From positions 186,001 through 250,000 of the forward strand of contig VFZE01000001.1 in assembly GCA_016871315.1 (NCBI GenBank): 64,000 nucleotides of DNA. The letters run 5' to 3'. Of the stretch, positions 24,869 through 34,151 are shown piece by piece; the stretch's first letter is position 1; the number at the start of each line of letters is the position of its first letter. Position numbers and translations under genes: made by a program. Below the pieces are notes generated by a model. It had not been told where the DNA came from. It saw nothing but the letters and a program-made list of their open reading frames with translations, and made no database searches. The DNA is from Acidimicrobiia bacterium. Its GTDB lineage: Bacteria > Acidobacteriota > Terriglobia > Bryobacterales > Bryobacteraceae.

Positions 24869-25942
24869 TCATGGCTTGGCCGGCTCGGCGCGCGGCGGCT
24901 TGGGCGGCTCCGGCGTCACGTTGAAATTCGGCGGCTTGGGGCCCGCCACTCCGTAAGTGTGGCCCTGCGTTTCCCCGATCCTCTTATAGCGGTCCAGCAT
25001 CTGATCGGCGTCGGTGCTGAGGTTCCCACTGAGCACACCGTGCGCCTCGCCCGAGGCCGGATCACGCGGCGGCGCCGGGAGCAGGTGCAGCGGCTGCTGG
25101 GTTTGCGGCACCTCGGGGATGTCCTGATGCACACCTTCGAGCACAATCAGGACTTCTTCCAGGCCCTGCTGCAATCCGCTCGGCACCAGGAGCACTTCCT
25201 TGAAAAACATTTTGCCCTGGCGTGAAATCTTGACCTGGCCAACGGGGAGTCCCTTAGGAAAGACGCGGTCGTCTCCCGATGTGTAGAACCACTCGCTCAC
25301 CGCAACGTTCTCTTCGTTCTGGATGTAATCGATCATGCAGATGCTGTGACCCTGCCCCTTGAGGGTTCCGTGGATGCGGTTTTTCTGAGAAATCACGCCG
25401 GCAGCGAAGCTGGGATCGGTGATGAGGATCACCTGCGAGGCAGTGGGATAGGAGGCGATGACTTTTCCCACGATGCCGTCCGGCGTCACCACGGCCATCC
25501 CTTTCCCGACGCCGAAGTTGGAGCCGCGGTCAAGAAAGACTACTTTCGAATTAGCGCCGGTACCTGTGCCGATGATGCGCGCGGCGAGGGTACGCGACGG
25601 CGACCGCGACTGGAAGGCCGCGAGCGCCTGGGCGCGGTCGGCGGTGGCCAGTTCCGTTTTCAGGAACTGATTCTCCATTTTCAGGGTACCCAGTTCCTTC
25701 TTGAGCCTCTCGTTTTCCGTGCGCACGTCGAGCAGAACAAAGTATTCGCGGAAAAACCCGAAGGTGTTGCTGCGGACGCCCTCCAGCACGCGGGCCAGGG
25801 GCATGACGCCGGTGACCGCCCAAACACGGATCAAGCGCACATCGCCGTGACTGCGAACCTGATAGGCCAGCAGCACAAGCTGCGCCAGCAGCGCCACCAG
25901 CAGCACCGTCAAGTTCCGGTACCGGTTGAGGAAAGTCTCCAT
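24869..25942 (-). CDS. mreC: Rod shape-determining protein MreC
   Basis: Periplasmic scaffold that links MreB/MreD to the peptidoglycan synthases. An N-terminal membrane helix (about 10-30) is followed by a coiled coil (about 72-105, TENERLKKELGTLKMENQFL) and the two beta-barrel lobes (115-275) with VVFLDRGSNFGVGKGMAVV and GDDRVFPKGLPVGQV as hallmarks. The 357 residues exceed the usual ~280 because of a Pro-rich C-terminal tail (from about 280 to the end, PAPPRDPASG... PKPPNFNVTPEPPKPPRAEP in two parts) of unknown role. It starts at ATG 25942, 33 bases after mreB. Confidence 0.92.
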   Translation of the reverse strand: METFLNRYRNLTVLLVALLAQLVLLAYQVRSHGDVRLIRVWAVTGVMPLARVLEGVRSNTFGFFREYFVLLDVRTENERLKKELGTLKMENQFLKTELATADRAQALAAFQSRSPSRTLAARIIGTGTGANSKVVFLDRGSNFGVGKGMAVVTPDGIVGKVIASYPTASQVILITDPSFAAGVISQKNRIHGTLKGQGHSICMIDYIQNEENVAVSEWFYTSGDDRVFPKGLPVGQVKISRQGKMFFKEVLLVPSGLQQGLEEVLIVLEGVHQDIPEVPQTQQPLHLLPAPPRDPASGEAHGVLSGNLSTDADQMLDRYKRIGETQGHTYGVAGPKPPNFNVTPEPPKPPRAEPAKP

Positions 25943-25975
25943 CAGCTTCTATTCCCGCTGCCGCGGAGCCTGTCT

Positions 25976-27001
25976 CTATTCAATCGCGATGCGGCGCAGC
26001 AGCTTGAAATCGGTCAGCATCTTGCCGGTTCCCAACACCACGCTGGCCAGCGGATCCTCGGCAATGGAAACCGGCAGTCCCGTTTCCTCGCGAATCCTCT
26101 TGTCCAGATTCTTGAGCATTCCGCCACCTCCCGTCAAGACGATGCCGCGGTCGCTGATGTCGGCGCTGAGCTCGGGCGGCGTTCTTTCCAGCGCGACGCG
26201 GATCGCGTTGAGGATGGTGGCCACGCATTCCGAGATCGCTTCGCGGATCTCGGAGTCATCCACGGTGATGGTTTTCGGCACGCCCTCAATCAGGTTGCGG
26301 CCCTTGATCTCCATGGTCAGCGGGCGGTCCAGCGGAAAGGCCGAGCCGACCTGCATCTTGATCTGCTCGGCGGTGCGTTCACCGACCAGCAAGTTGTATT
26401 TGCGCTTGAGGTATTGAATGATCGCTTCATCAATCTCGTTGCCGGCCACGCGCACTGAGCGCGAATAGACGATGCCGGAGAGAGAGATGACCGCAACGTC
26501 GGTGGTGCCGCCGCCGATGTCGACCACCATGTTGCCGCTGGGCTCGGTGATGGGCAGACCGGCGCCGATGGCGGCGACCATCGCCTGCTCCACCAAATGC
26601 ACTTCGCTGGCTTTGGCGCGATAAGCGGAATCGATCACAGCGCGTTTTTCCACCTGCGTGATCTCGCTGGGCACACCGATGACGATTCGGGGATGGACCA
26701 GCATCTTGCGGCCGTGCGCCTTCTGGATGAAGTAGTTGAGCATCCGCTCGGTCACCTTGAAGTCGGCGATGACGCCGTCCTTCATGGGACGGATGGCGAC
26801 AATGTTGCCCGGCGTGCGGCCGAGCATTTCCTTGGCTTCGCGGCCAACCGCTTCGACTTCACCAGTTGTCTTGTTGATGGCGACGATGGAGGGCTCATTG
26901 ACGACAATGCCGCGGCCCTTGGCATAGACGAGAGTGTTTGCGGTGCCGAGGTCGATGGCGAGGTCGGAGGAAAACAGGCTAAACAGAGAGCGCAGGTTCA
27001 T
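25976..27001 (-). CDS. mreB: Actin-like rod shape-determining protein MreB
   Basis: Cytoplasmic actin homologue that forms membrane-bound filaments guiding elongation. At 341 residues it is full length. Phosphate-1 loop DLAIDLGTANTLVY (13-26), MLNYFIQKAHGRKM, the phosphate-2 loop VVDIGGGTTDVAVISL, the adenosine loop ILTGGGGMLKNLDKRI and EDPLASVVLGTG are all present, so the ATPase site is intact. It starts at ATG 27001, the first gene of mreB-mreC-mreD-mrdA-rodA. No strong ribosome site is visible immediately upstream. The 186-base upstream gap must hold the operon promoter, but I cannot point to one with confidence. Confidence 0.96.
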   Translation of the reverse strand: MNLRSLFSLFSSDLAIDLGTANTLVYAKGRGIVVNEPSIVAINKTTGEVEAVGREAKEMLGRTPGNIVAIRPMKDGVIADFKVTERMLNYFIQKAHGRKMLVHPRIVIGVPSEITQVEKRAVIDSAYRAKASEVHLVEQAMVAAIGAGLPITEPSGNMVVDIGGGTTDVAVISLSGIVYSRSVRVAGNEIDEAIIQYLKRKYNLLVGERTAEQIKMQVGSAFPLDRPLTMEIKGRNLIEGVPKTITVDDSEIREAISECVATILNAIRVALERTPPELSADISDRGIVLTGGGGMLKNLDKRIREETGLPVSIAEDPLASVVLGTGKMLTDFKLLRRIAIE

Positions 27002-27187
27002 GCGAGCGTTTTAGTACCGATCATTTAGAAATAAGAAGAGGCCTGAGCGACTCCTGTTGGCCAACTTCCGATCGGCCGGGGCGCAGGCTAACGGGAAAGT
27101 CAATCGTCCTAAGTCGTTGATAGGCCAGTCGATTCCATCACAGCGTAGCATGAGGGGCGGCCCCGATTCAACTAGTTGTGGTGGTTC

Positions 27188-27511
27188 TCAGCCAACCATG
27201 ATGCCGCCGCGCGCCGCACCCGCGATCAGCGCGACAAGGTTCCACGCCACGACGACCGCGAACATGACGTTGATGCGGCTCAGCAGCTTTGCTTTCCCCA
27301 TTCTCATGCAGGCGAGCCCAAGCCCAAGCGCTGCCACTTTCACCAGCACGAGGCCGGCTACCGGCGATGGCGCCAGTTCCAGCGCCAGCCGTACCAACGG
27401 GTTGCCCTCCTGAACACCGATGATCAGGAAAGCCATTGTGGTGAGGAAATCCAGCACCTGAAGATAAGAGAATTGCCAGAGCAGTGTGGTCACCGGGATG
27501 ATGGTCTCCAA
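27188..27511 (-). CDS. DUF5658-like small membrane protein
   Basis: Predicted integral membrane protein of about 107 residues with three helices: WQFSYLQVLDFLTTMAFLIIG, then the conserved GVQEGNPLVR turn, VAGLVLVKVAALGLGLACM and INVMFAVVVAWNLVALIAGA. 'LQVLDFLTT...E.NPLV' is the DUF5658 pattern; the function is unknown. The start is not settled: TTG at 27511 is used, GTG at 27493 has GGAG 11 bases upstream and is as likely. The frame stays open much further but would then overlap the divergent CsgG-family gene. The dyad at 27576-27597 lies in its leader. Confidence 0.6.
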   Translation of the reverse strand: METIIPVTTLLWQFSYLQVLDFLTTMAFLIIGVQEGNPLVRLALELAPSPVAGLVLVKVAALGLGLACMRMGKAKLLSRINVMFAVVVAWNLVALIAGAARGGIMVG

Positions 27512-27575
27512 AACAAATGTAGCGCTTCCGGCCTGATAGGTAAATAGCCTTAGAATCCCGGAGCGAACATCTTTA

Positions 27576-27597
27576 GTACTAGAGCAAGCCCTAGTAC
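27576..27597. promoter_or_regulatory. Perfect inverted repeat between divergent genes
   Basis: GTACTAG (27576-27582), 8-base spacer, CTAGTAC (27591-27597). The left arm overlaps a second palindrome TAGTACTAG (27574-27582). It sits between the minus-strand DUF5658-like gene and the plus-strand CsgG-family gene, 65 bases before the latter's ATG, so it is placed to be an operator for one or both. Confidence 0.5.
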
Positions 27598-27662
27598 CCT
27601 CCGGGAAGATCCATGGCGCGAGCCGCATCCGTATGATATAGAGGAGTATGCGGAGGTTCTTC

Positions 27663-28634
27663 ATGAAGCGATTTCTGGCGGCTTTCGCCCTGATGGCGGG
27701 GTTGCTTCCGACGGTGGCGGCCCAAGACAAGAAGCGTGTGGCTATTCTCGACTTCGACTACGGGACAGTGCGCACCGCTTCGGCGGCGATCTTTGGTACG
27801 GACCGCGATATCGGCAAGGGAATCGCCGATATTCTGATTGAGAAGATGGTGAGCGGCGGCGCCTATTCCGTGATCGAGCGCAGCGCGCTGGACAAGATTC
27901 TCGCCGAGCAGAACTTCGCCAACAGCGACCGCGCCGACGCCTCGACGGCGGCGAGAATCGGGCGGGTGCTGGGGGTGGATGCGATCATCATCGGCAGCAT
28001 CACGCAGTTCGGCCAGGACGATAAGTCGACCAATGTGGGAGGTGGCGCGCTGGGAGGCCTCGGCGGGCGGTTCGGCGTGGGAGGCGTGGGCAGGCGGGAA
28101 GCCAAGGCGGTGGTGACGCTGTCGGCGAGGATGGTGAATACAGAGACGGGCGAAGTGTTGACGGTGGCCAATGGGCGGGGGGAATCGAAACGCTCCGGCA
28201 CGTCGCTGCTGGGGGCGGGCGGTTCCGGCTCCGGAGTGGGGCTTGGAGGCGTGGACATGGGGAGCCAGAATTTCCGGCAGACGCTGATCGGCGAGGCGGC
28301 GCATGAGGCTTGCCAGGCGGTGGGCCAACAGATGCAGGCCAAGGCGGCCTCCATTCCCGGGCGCAAGATAGAAATAGAAGGCTTGGTGGCCGATGTTGCC
28401 GGCGACGTGCTGATACTCAACGTCGGAACAAAGACGGGCGTGCGCACTGGACTGACGCTGGAGATCAACCGCAAGGTGCGGGAAGTGCGCGATCCGGCGA
28501 GCGGCAAGGTCCTGCGCTCGATCGTCGACAAGGTGGGTCAGGTGGTGATCACCGAAGCCGATGACACCTCCTCGGTAGGCAAGTTTAGCGGCGCGGCCAC
28601 GCCGAAGGTCGGCGATCAGGTGAAGGCTCCGTAG
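27663..28634 (+). CDS. CsgG/HfaB-family periplasmic protein
   Basis: Belongs to the CsgG family, whose best-known member forms the curli secretion pore. The 323 residues start with a signal peptide (MKRFLAAFALMAGLLPTVAAQ) lacking a lipobox Cys, so unlike CsgG it is not a lipoprotein and probably not the same pore. The conserved core (25-205) has VAILDFDYGTVRTASAA, IGKGIADILIEKMVSGGAYSVIER, LGVDAIIIGSITQFG and VTLSARMVNTETGEVLTVANG. A glycine-rich loop (about 125-145 and 185-200) is inserted. The C-terminus (235-323) is a second small beta domain. The start is ATG 27663 with GGAGG seven bases upstream. It is 17 bases before the caspase-like gene, hence co-transcribed. Confidence 0.82.
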   Translation: MKRFLAAFALMAGLLPTVAAQDKKRVAILDFDYGTVRTASAAIFGTDRDIGKGIADILIEKMVSGGAYSVIERSALDKILAEQNFANSDRADASTAARIGRVLGVDAIIIGSITQFGQDDKSTNVGGGALGGLGGRFGVGGVGRREAKAVVTLSARMVNTETGEVLTVANGRGESKRSGTSLLGAGGSGSGVGLGGVDMGSQNFRQTLIGEAAHEACQAVGQQMQAKAASIPGRKIEIEGLVADVAGDVLILNVGTKTGVRTGLTLEINRKVREVRDPASGKVLRSIVDKVGQVVITEADDTSSVGKFSGAATPKVGDQVKAP

Positions 28635-28651
28635 GGCAGAAAGGCCATCCC

Positions 28652-29791
28652 ATGCGAAGAGTGAACTGGCTCGCTCTGGTTGGCACGGCCGCCGCGCTGG
28701 TGCTGCCGTGCCCCGGCCAGCAAGGTCAACGCCTGCTGGAATTGCGCGGCAAGAACGTGGCGCTGCTGATCGGCAACGACGCGTATCCGAATGCGCCGCT
28801 GCGCAATGCGGTCAACGACGCCAAGACGATGGCGGCGGCGCTGAAATCACTCGACTATGCCGTCGATACGGCGCTCAACACCGACCTTCGGACGATGCGG
28901 GAAGCGGTGGACCGGTTTATCGGGAAGCTGGCCGCCGGTGACGTCGCGCTGTTCTTCTACGCCGGCCACGGAATTCAGGTGGATGGGGATAACTATCTGG
29001 TGCCGGTGAGCTTTAACGCGAAAGACGAAGCCGACGCCAAGTACGAAGCCTACGCCGCCTCGCGCGTGCAGGAGCGGATGGAGGGCTCCGGAGCGCGGGT
29101 GAATATTCTGATTCTGGACGCGTGCCGCAACAATCCGTTCCGCAGCTCGCGCTCCGGCGCCGGCGGCCTGGCAGCGATGAACACGGGTCGCGGGACGTTT
29201 ATCGCGTTCGCGACCGCCCCGGGCTCCACGGCCAGCGACAACCCCAAGTCAGCCAACGGGCTGTTTACGGGGCACCTTGCTCAGGCGCTGAGCGAGCCGG
29301 GACTGACCTTGGACCAATTATTCAACCGGGTGCGGCAGCGTGTCTACTCCGAATCGGGCAACAAGCAGCTACCTTGGAGCGGATCATCGGTAATCGGAGA
29401 TTTCTATTTGCGGCTTCCCACGGGCGATGCCGCCGCGGTGCAAGCTCCTGTCCGTCTGCAGGAGCCCGTGCAGACGGCGCCGGCGCAAACGGTGGAACGC
29501 CAGTCCACTCCGCTGGCGGCCGCGCCCGCGATGGAGGATCTGGAAGACCGCCTCGGCAAGCTGGCGGCGCGCGCGGTTGCGGTGCGAAACAGCTTGAAGT
29601 CGCTCGAGGAAAGCCAGCGCCGCTCCGGCCTCAACCTGCGCGCGGATATGGCGGCCGCGCGGACCAGGATGGAACAGCAGATGGATCGCGCGGAGTCAAT
29701 GCTGAAGCAGCGCGACTCAGCCGGGGCTGTCCGTGCAATGGATGCCGCCGAGCGCGAGGCGGAAAAGCTGGAAAAATTCCTCGGGATCTAA
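28652..29791 (+). CDS. Exported caspase-like (C14) cysteine peptidase
   Basis: Metacaspase/paracaspase-type protease of 379 residues. Signal peptide 1-22 ([17 protein letters not shown]), then the caspase p20 fold (32-250): [23 protein letters not shown] at its start (in two pieces), the catalytic H106 in FFYAGHGIQ and C158 in [11 protein letters not shown]. The p10 part contains [15 protein letters not shown] and [15 protein letters not shown] linker rich in Pro/Gln and a C-terminal helical coiled coil (305-375, [20 protein letters not shown] and on) follow. Such proteins usually cut after Arg or Lys. Position right behind the CsgG-family gene suggests a joint envelope function. It overlaps the convergent M28 stop by 3 bases. 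Confidence 0.85.
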   Translation: MRRVNWLALVGTAAALVLPCPGQQGQRLLELRGKNVALLIGNDAYPNAPLRNAVNDAKTMAAALKSLDYAVDTALNTDLRTMREAVDRFIGKLAAGDVALFFYAGHGIQVDGDNYLVPVSFNAKDEADAKYEAYAASRVQERMEGSGARVNILILDACRNNPFRSSRSGAGGLAAMNTGRGTFIAFATAPGSTASDNPKSANGLFTGHLAQALSEPGLTLDQLFNRVRQRVYSESGNKQLPWSGSSVIGDFYLRLPTGDAAAVQAPVRLQEPVQTAPAQTVERQSTPLAAAPAMEDLEDRLGKLAARAVAVRNSLKSLEESQRRSGLNLRADMAAARTRMEQQMDRAESMLKQRDSAGAVRAMDAAEREAEKLEKFLGI

Positions 29792-31422
29792 TCCTTCACC
29801 ATCTTGTCGCGAGTGGCCTTGAATTCCGATCCCGGTTTCCACTGCGGGAAACGCTCGGCTTGCGAGACGCGGTAGCCGACCTCGAACAATAGCTTCAGAT
29901 CCTCGATGGCGCCGGAGAGGTCCCAATCCGGCTTCACTTCGTCGGATACCTTGTGATAGTCGTTGGCCGTGTATTCGTCGCGCTTTTTCTTTCCGTAGCC
30001 GGCAGGCTTGTCTAGATACTCATCGCCGGAATCGGTATAGAGCGCGGGCACCCCGACTTTGGCGAACTCGAAATGATCGGAGCGGTAGTAGTAGCCTTTC
30101 TCCGGCTCGGGATCGGCGGCGAGGGTGCGGCCATGGTCCTTGGCGGCCTCGGCCAGCACATCCTCCAGGGTTGACTGGCCCATACCGACGACGACGATGT
30201 CCTTCGTTTTGCCCCATGGATTGACGCCATCCATGTTGATGTTGGCGAGGGTCGTCTTGAGGGGATAGATGGGATTCTCGGCGTAGTGTTTCGCGCCGAG
30301 CAAGCCCTTCTCCTCGGCGGTCACGGCCAGGAAGACGATGGAGCGCTTCGGCCGCGGTTCGAGTTTGGAGAAGGCCTTGGCGAGTTCCAGAAGCGCGGCG
30401 GTGCCGGAGGCGTTATCGAGGGCGCCGTTGAAAATCTGATCGCCTTCGCGGTTGGCATCCTTGCCGAGGTGGTCCCAATGGGCCGTGTAGACGATGGTCT
30501 CATCGATCATGTCGGTGGAAGCCGCGCGCAGCCGCGCCACCACATTGCGCGATTCCACCTTGCGAATGGCATTGCTGACCTCAAAGTTGGCCCGCGCAGT
30601 CAGCGGAACAGGGCGGAATTCGGCTGTGGCGGCCTGTTGCTTCAGTGCGTTGAAATCTCTCCCGGCAGCCTTCAGCAGCTCCTTCGCCTTGTCGAGACTG
30701 ATCCAGCCTTCGACGGGGACGCGGTTCTTGTTTCCGTCCGGGCGCTGGAGATCGAAGTTCTCTCTTCCCCAACTCCCGGTCACTACTTCAAAGGGATAGC
30801 CGGCTGGACCGGTCTCGTGGATGATGATCGCCGCAGCGGCGCCCTTTTGCGAAGCGATCTCATATTTATAGGTCCACCGGCCGTAGTAGGTCATGGCCTT
30901 GCCCTTGAACATTCTTTCGTCCGCGAGCGGCGGATCGTTGATGAGAAACAGCAGCGTCTTGCCCTTGACGTCCACATCCTTGAAATCGTCCCAGCTGTAT
31001 TCGGGCGCTTGGACACCATAGCCGACGAAGATGACATCGGAGTCTTTCACCTGCGTGGTCTCCACCTGCGGGCGGGAAACGCCGATGAAGTCTTTCCCGG
31101 GCGTCAGCGGCAGAGGCCGCCCGCCGGCGGTGAGGGCGGGCGTGACGCGGGAGGTGATACCCATCAGCGGGACGGTTTGATAATAGGTTCCGTCAGGAGC
31201 GCCGGGTTCCAGGCCGAGCTTGCGGAATTCCTCGGCCAGGTATTTCACGGTCAGTTCCTCGCCGCTGGTGCCCGGCGCGCGCCCCTCGAGTTCATCGCGG
31301 GAGAGTTTTCTTGTATGCGCGAGCAGGCTTTCGGCGGTCATGGCTTCCATGGCGGCTTTCGGGTCAGGCCCGGAACCGCAGGAGGCAAGCAGAAGGGTGA
31401 GAGCAAGAATGGCGAATCGCAT
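29788..31422 (-). CDS. M28-family zinc peptidase, lipoprotein
   Basis: Zinc amino-/carboxypeptidase anchored by lipid. The signal ends LLLASCGSG, a lipobox with Cys at residue 15, so the enzyme is probably tethered to the outer face of the envelope. A PA-like inserted domain (about 130-240, [32 protein letters not shown]) precedes the M28 domain. Metal-binding signatures are H and D in [19 protein letters not shown], the catalytic Glu pair in [11 protein letters not shown], and [16 protein letters not shown]. It starts at ATG 31422, since the signal peptide begins there; 40 further in-frame codons upstream make no sense as a protein start. Divergent from the MFS gene. Confidence 0.9.
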   Translation of the reverse strand: MRFAILALTLLLASCGSGPDPKAAMEAMTAESLLAHTRKLSRDELEGRAPGTSGEELTVKYLAEEFRKLGLEPGAPDGTYYQTVPLMGITSRVTPALTAGGRPLPLTPGKDFIGVSRPQVETTQVKDSDVIFVGYGVQAPEYSWDDFKDVDVKGKTLLFLINDPPLADERMFKGKAMTYYGRWTYKYEIASQKGAAAAIIIHETGPAGYPFEVVTGSWGRENFDLQRPDGNKNRVPVEGWISLDKAKELLKAAGRDFNALKQQAATAEFRPVPLTARANFEVSNAIRKVESRNVVARLRAASTDMIDETIVYTAHWDHLGKDANREGDQIFNGALDNASGTAALLELAKAFSKLEPRPKRSIVFLAVTAEEKGLLGAKHYAENPIYPLKTTLANINMDGVNPWGKTKDIVVVGMGQSTLEDVLAEAAKDHGRTLAADPEPEKGYYYRSDHFEFAKVGVPALYTDSGDEYLDKPAGYGKKKRDEYTANDYHKVSDEVKPDWDLSGAIEDLKLLFEVGYRVSQAERFPQWKPGSEFKATRDKMVKD

Positions 31423-31489
31423 TAGTAGAGAGTATCGCAGAGTGTGCGTGGATGAGGTTTCGGGAGAACGCTGTGCCATAATTGCGGGA

Positions 31490-32761
31490 ATGAAGTATCG
31501 CAATCGGGTTCTCGGCCTGCTGTTCCTACTGTCGATCATCACCTACATTGATCGCGTATGCATTTCCGTGGCGGGCCCGAGAATGCAGGCCGATTTGGGG
31601 ATGAGCCCGGAGCAGTGGGGCTGGGTGGTGGGGGCTTTCGCCATCGCCTATGCCGCTTTTGAAATTCCGAGCGGTGCGATGGGGGACCGGATTGGACCGC
31701 GGAAGGTGTTGACACGAATCGTGGTGTGGTGGTCGGCCTTCACTTCACTCACCGGGTACGTTTCGAACTTTCATGCGCTGCTGGTGACGCGGTTCCTGTT
31801 CGGCGCGGGGGAGGCGGGGGCCTATCCGAACAGTTCCTCGAGCATCTCGCGATGGTTCCCGGCCACCGAGCGAGGACGCGCGCACGGGCTGGTGTGGATG
31901 GCCAGCCGCATCGGCGGGGCGCTGTCACCGATTCTGGTCGTGCCGATTCAGTTGCGTTACGGCTGGCGGATGTCTTTCTACGTTTTCGGGGTGATGGGGA
32001 TCGTGTGGGCGGCCGTCTGGTTCTACTGGTTCCGCGATCATCCGTCGCTGAAAGCGGGGGTAACGGCCGAGGAGATCGAGGAGATCGGCACGGGCAAGGC
32101 GCCGGAAGCGCATCACGGGCTGCCGTGGGGCCAAGTGTTGAAAAACGCCAATCTGTGGTGGATCATGCTGATGTACCACACCTACTGCTGGGGTTCGTTT
32201 TTTTATCTTTCCTGGCTCCACACGTTTCTGGCTAGGGGGCGCGGGTTCGACGATCAGGATTTGCTGAAATATAGCTGGCTGCCTTTCGTGTTCGGGGGCA
32301 CGGCGAACCTGCTTGGCGGTTTTGTCAGCGATCATCTATCGCGGAAGTTCGGATTGAAGTGGGGCCGGCGGGCGGTGGGCTTATCCGGGTTGAGCTTCTC
32401 GGCGGTGTTCCTGTTTGCCACAACGCTGACGCAGAACAAGATCCTTTCCGTACTTTTCCTAGCGCTCGGCTATGCCGGCTCGGACTTCATGCTGCCGGTG
32501 GCGTGGGCGGTTTGCCTGGATGTGGGACGCCGCTATGCGGGCGCAGTGACGGGCGCGATGAATACCGCCGGGCAGATAGGCAGCTTCCTGACGTCGATCG
32601 CCTTCGGTTGGCTCGTGACAAGATTCGGGAGCTACGACGCTCCGCTGCTGCCGATGGCGGCGCTGACGGCGATCAGCGCGCTGCTGTGGCTGAAGATCGA
32701 TCCGACGGTGCAGCTTGTGCCGGAAACGGCCGCGGTGAAGCCTGAGCAGAAGGCAGCCTGA
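31490..32761 (+). CDS. MFS transporter, anion:cation symporter-like
   Basis: Inner-membrane transporter with 12 predicted helices and 423 residues. [33 protein letters not shown] and [20 protein letters not shown] are ACS-family (sugar-acid/phosphate ester transporter) signatures like the paralog at 4.8-6.1 kb, though the two share little beyond those blocks. The start is ATG 31490; a CATAAT hexamer (31476-31481) just upstream could be a -10 element. It lies 16 bases before ugd, so the two may share a transcript, and a uronate-type cargo would be consistent (inference). Confidence 0.85.
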   Translation: MKYRNRVLGLLFLLSIITYIDRVCISVAGPRMQADLGMSPEQWGWVVGAFAIAYAAFEIPSGAMGDRIGPRKVLTRIVVWWSAFTSLTGYVSNFHALLVTRFLFGAGEAGAYPNSSSSISRWFPATERGRAHGLVWMASRIGGALSPILVVPIQLRYGWRMSFYVFGVMGIVWAAVWFYWFRDHPSLKAGVTAEEIEEIGTGKAPEAHHGLPWGQVLKNANLWWIMLMYHTYCWGSFFYLSWLHTFLARGRGFDDQDLLKYSWLPFVFGGTANLLGGFVSDHLSRKFGLKWGRRAVGLSGLSFSAVFLFATTLTQNKILSVLFLALGYAGSDFMLPVAWAVCLDVGRRYAGAVTGAMNTAGQIGSFLTSIAFGWLVTRFGSYDAPLLPMAALTAISALLWLKIDPTVQLVPETAAVKPEQKAA

Positions 32762-32777
32762 GGACCACTAACTCATC

Positions 32778-34151
32778 ATGAAGGTTGCGATTATCGGAAC
32801 CGGTTATGTGGGCCTGACTACGGGGGTGTGCCTGTCCTGGCTCGGGCACGAGGTGACTTGTCTTGACACCGATAGCCGGAAGATCGCGACGCTGAAAGAG
32901 GGAATTTGCCCGATCTACGAGCCGCACCTGGACAAGCTGATGGCGCAGGCGCGGGCCCGGCTGCAGTTCAGCACCGAGCCGGCTTTGCCGATCGCCGGCG
33001 CGGACGTGGTTTTTATCGCCGTGGGTACGCCTGCCAGCAAGGACGGCTCGCCGGATTTGCAGTATCTTCGTTCGGCGGCGGAGACGGTGGGCCGGCACTT
33101 GGATGGGAACTTTACAGTGGTAGTCAACAAGTCGACCGTGCCGATCGGCAGCGGAAATTGGGTGGAGGCGCTGATTCTTGAGTCGTATCAGGCACACCAT
33201 GGGAGCCGGCCCGAAGGCCGCTTTGCGGTGGCCTCCAACCCCGAGTTCCTGCGCGAAGGCGCGGCGCTGCATGACAGCCTCTACCCGGACCGCATCGTGG
33301 TGGGCGCAGACAGCACGCGCGCGCTGGAGGTGCTCTATACTTTGTACCGCCCGCTGCTGGAGCAGAGCTTCCAGGCTCCGCCGTTCCTGCCGCGGCCTGA
33401 CGGGTTAGGTGCGGCGCCGTTGGTAGCGACGGATCTTGCCTCGGCCGAGCTCATCAAGTATGCCGCCAATGCTTTCCTGGCTTTGAAAATCAGCTTCATT
33501 AACGAGATTGCGGTGGTGGCAGAGTGCGTTGGGGCGGATGTACAGATGGTGGCAAAGGGGATCGGGCTGGATTCGCGGATAGGAACCCGGTTTCTTCAGG
33601 CAGGCATTGGCTGGGGCGGGTCCTGCTTTGCCAAGGACACGTCGGCGCTAGTCACCACGGCGGCCGAGTATGGGATTACGATGCCCATTGTCGAAGCGGC
33701 GCGGGAGATCAACCGGCGACAGCGCGAGCGCGTAGTGGAAAAACTGCTGGGTGAGTTGAAGATCATTAAAGGGAGAACGATCGGCCTGCTGGGGCTGGCC
33801 TTCAAGCCCCACACAGATGATCTGCGCGATGCGCCGGCGCTAGACATCGCCGAGGCGTTGATCAGCCGGGGCTCGCGCGTGCGCGTGCACGACCCGGTGG
33901 CGATGGAGCGGGCTCGGCAGGAGCGCGCGGATCTGGATCTGGTCTATTGCGAGCAGCCCGAGCGGGTAGCCGAACATGCCGACGCCATTGTGCTTGTAAC
34001 CGACTGGCCGCAGTATCTGTCCCTGGATTGGCGGGCGATGGCCGGTGGCATGCGCGTGGCGCGAGAGCCGTTACTGGTGGACGGCCGCAACTTTCTGGAT
34101 GCCACGGCGATGGCCGAGGCCGGGTTCCGCCTGGTCCGCGTTGCCGGCTGA
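32778..34151 (+). CDS. ugd: UDP-glucose 6-dehydrogenase
   Basis: Oxidises UDP-glucose to UDP-glucuronate with two NAD+, supplying the acidic sugar for surface polysaccharide. The NAD-binding Rossmann motif is GTGYVG (7-12), the catalytic Cys C283 is in GGSCFAKD, and K237 and the NAF motif (231-233) belong to the active site; TPASKDGSPDL binds the second domain. The 457 residues are normal. It starts at ATG 32778 just before the Rossmann strand. It adjoins the large polysaccharide operon but on the opposite strand, and its last 81 bases overlap the 3' end of the O-antigen-ligase-like gene. Confidence 0.95.
   Translation: MKVAIIGTGYVGLTTGVCLSWLGHEVTCLDTDSRKIATLKEGICPIYEPHLDKLMAQARARLQFSTEPALPIAGADVVFIAVGTPASKDGSPDLQYLRSAAETVGRHLDGNFTVVVNKSTVPIGSGNWVEALILESYQAHHGSRPEGRFAVASNPEFLREGAALHDSLYPDRIVVGADSTRALEVLYTLYRPLLEQSFQAPPFLPRPDGLGAAPLVATDLASAELIKYAANAFLALKISFINEIAVVAECVGADVQMVAKGIGLDSRIGTRFLQAGIGWGGSCFAKDTSALVTTAAEYGITMPIVEAAREINRRQRERVVEKLLGELKIIKGRTIGLLGLAFKPHTDDLRDAPALDIAEALISRGSRVRVHDPVAMERARQERADLDLVYCEQPERVAEHADAIVLVTDWPQYLSLDWRAMAGGMRVAREPLLVDGRNFLDATAMAEAGFRLVRVAG

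Noticed and set aside
29788-31542. Longer start for the M28 peptidase (40 more codons)
   Set aside because: The lipoprotein signal begins at ATG 31422; the extra codons would overlap the MFS gene start region and precede a signal peptide by a charged tail.
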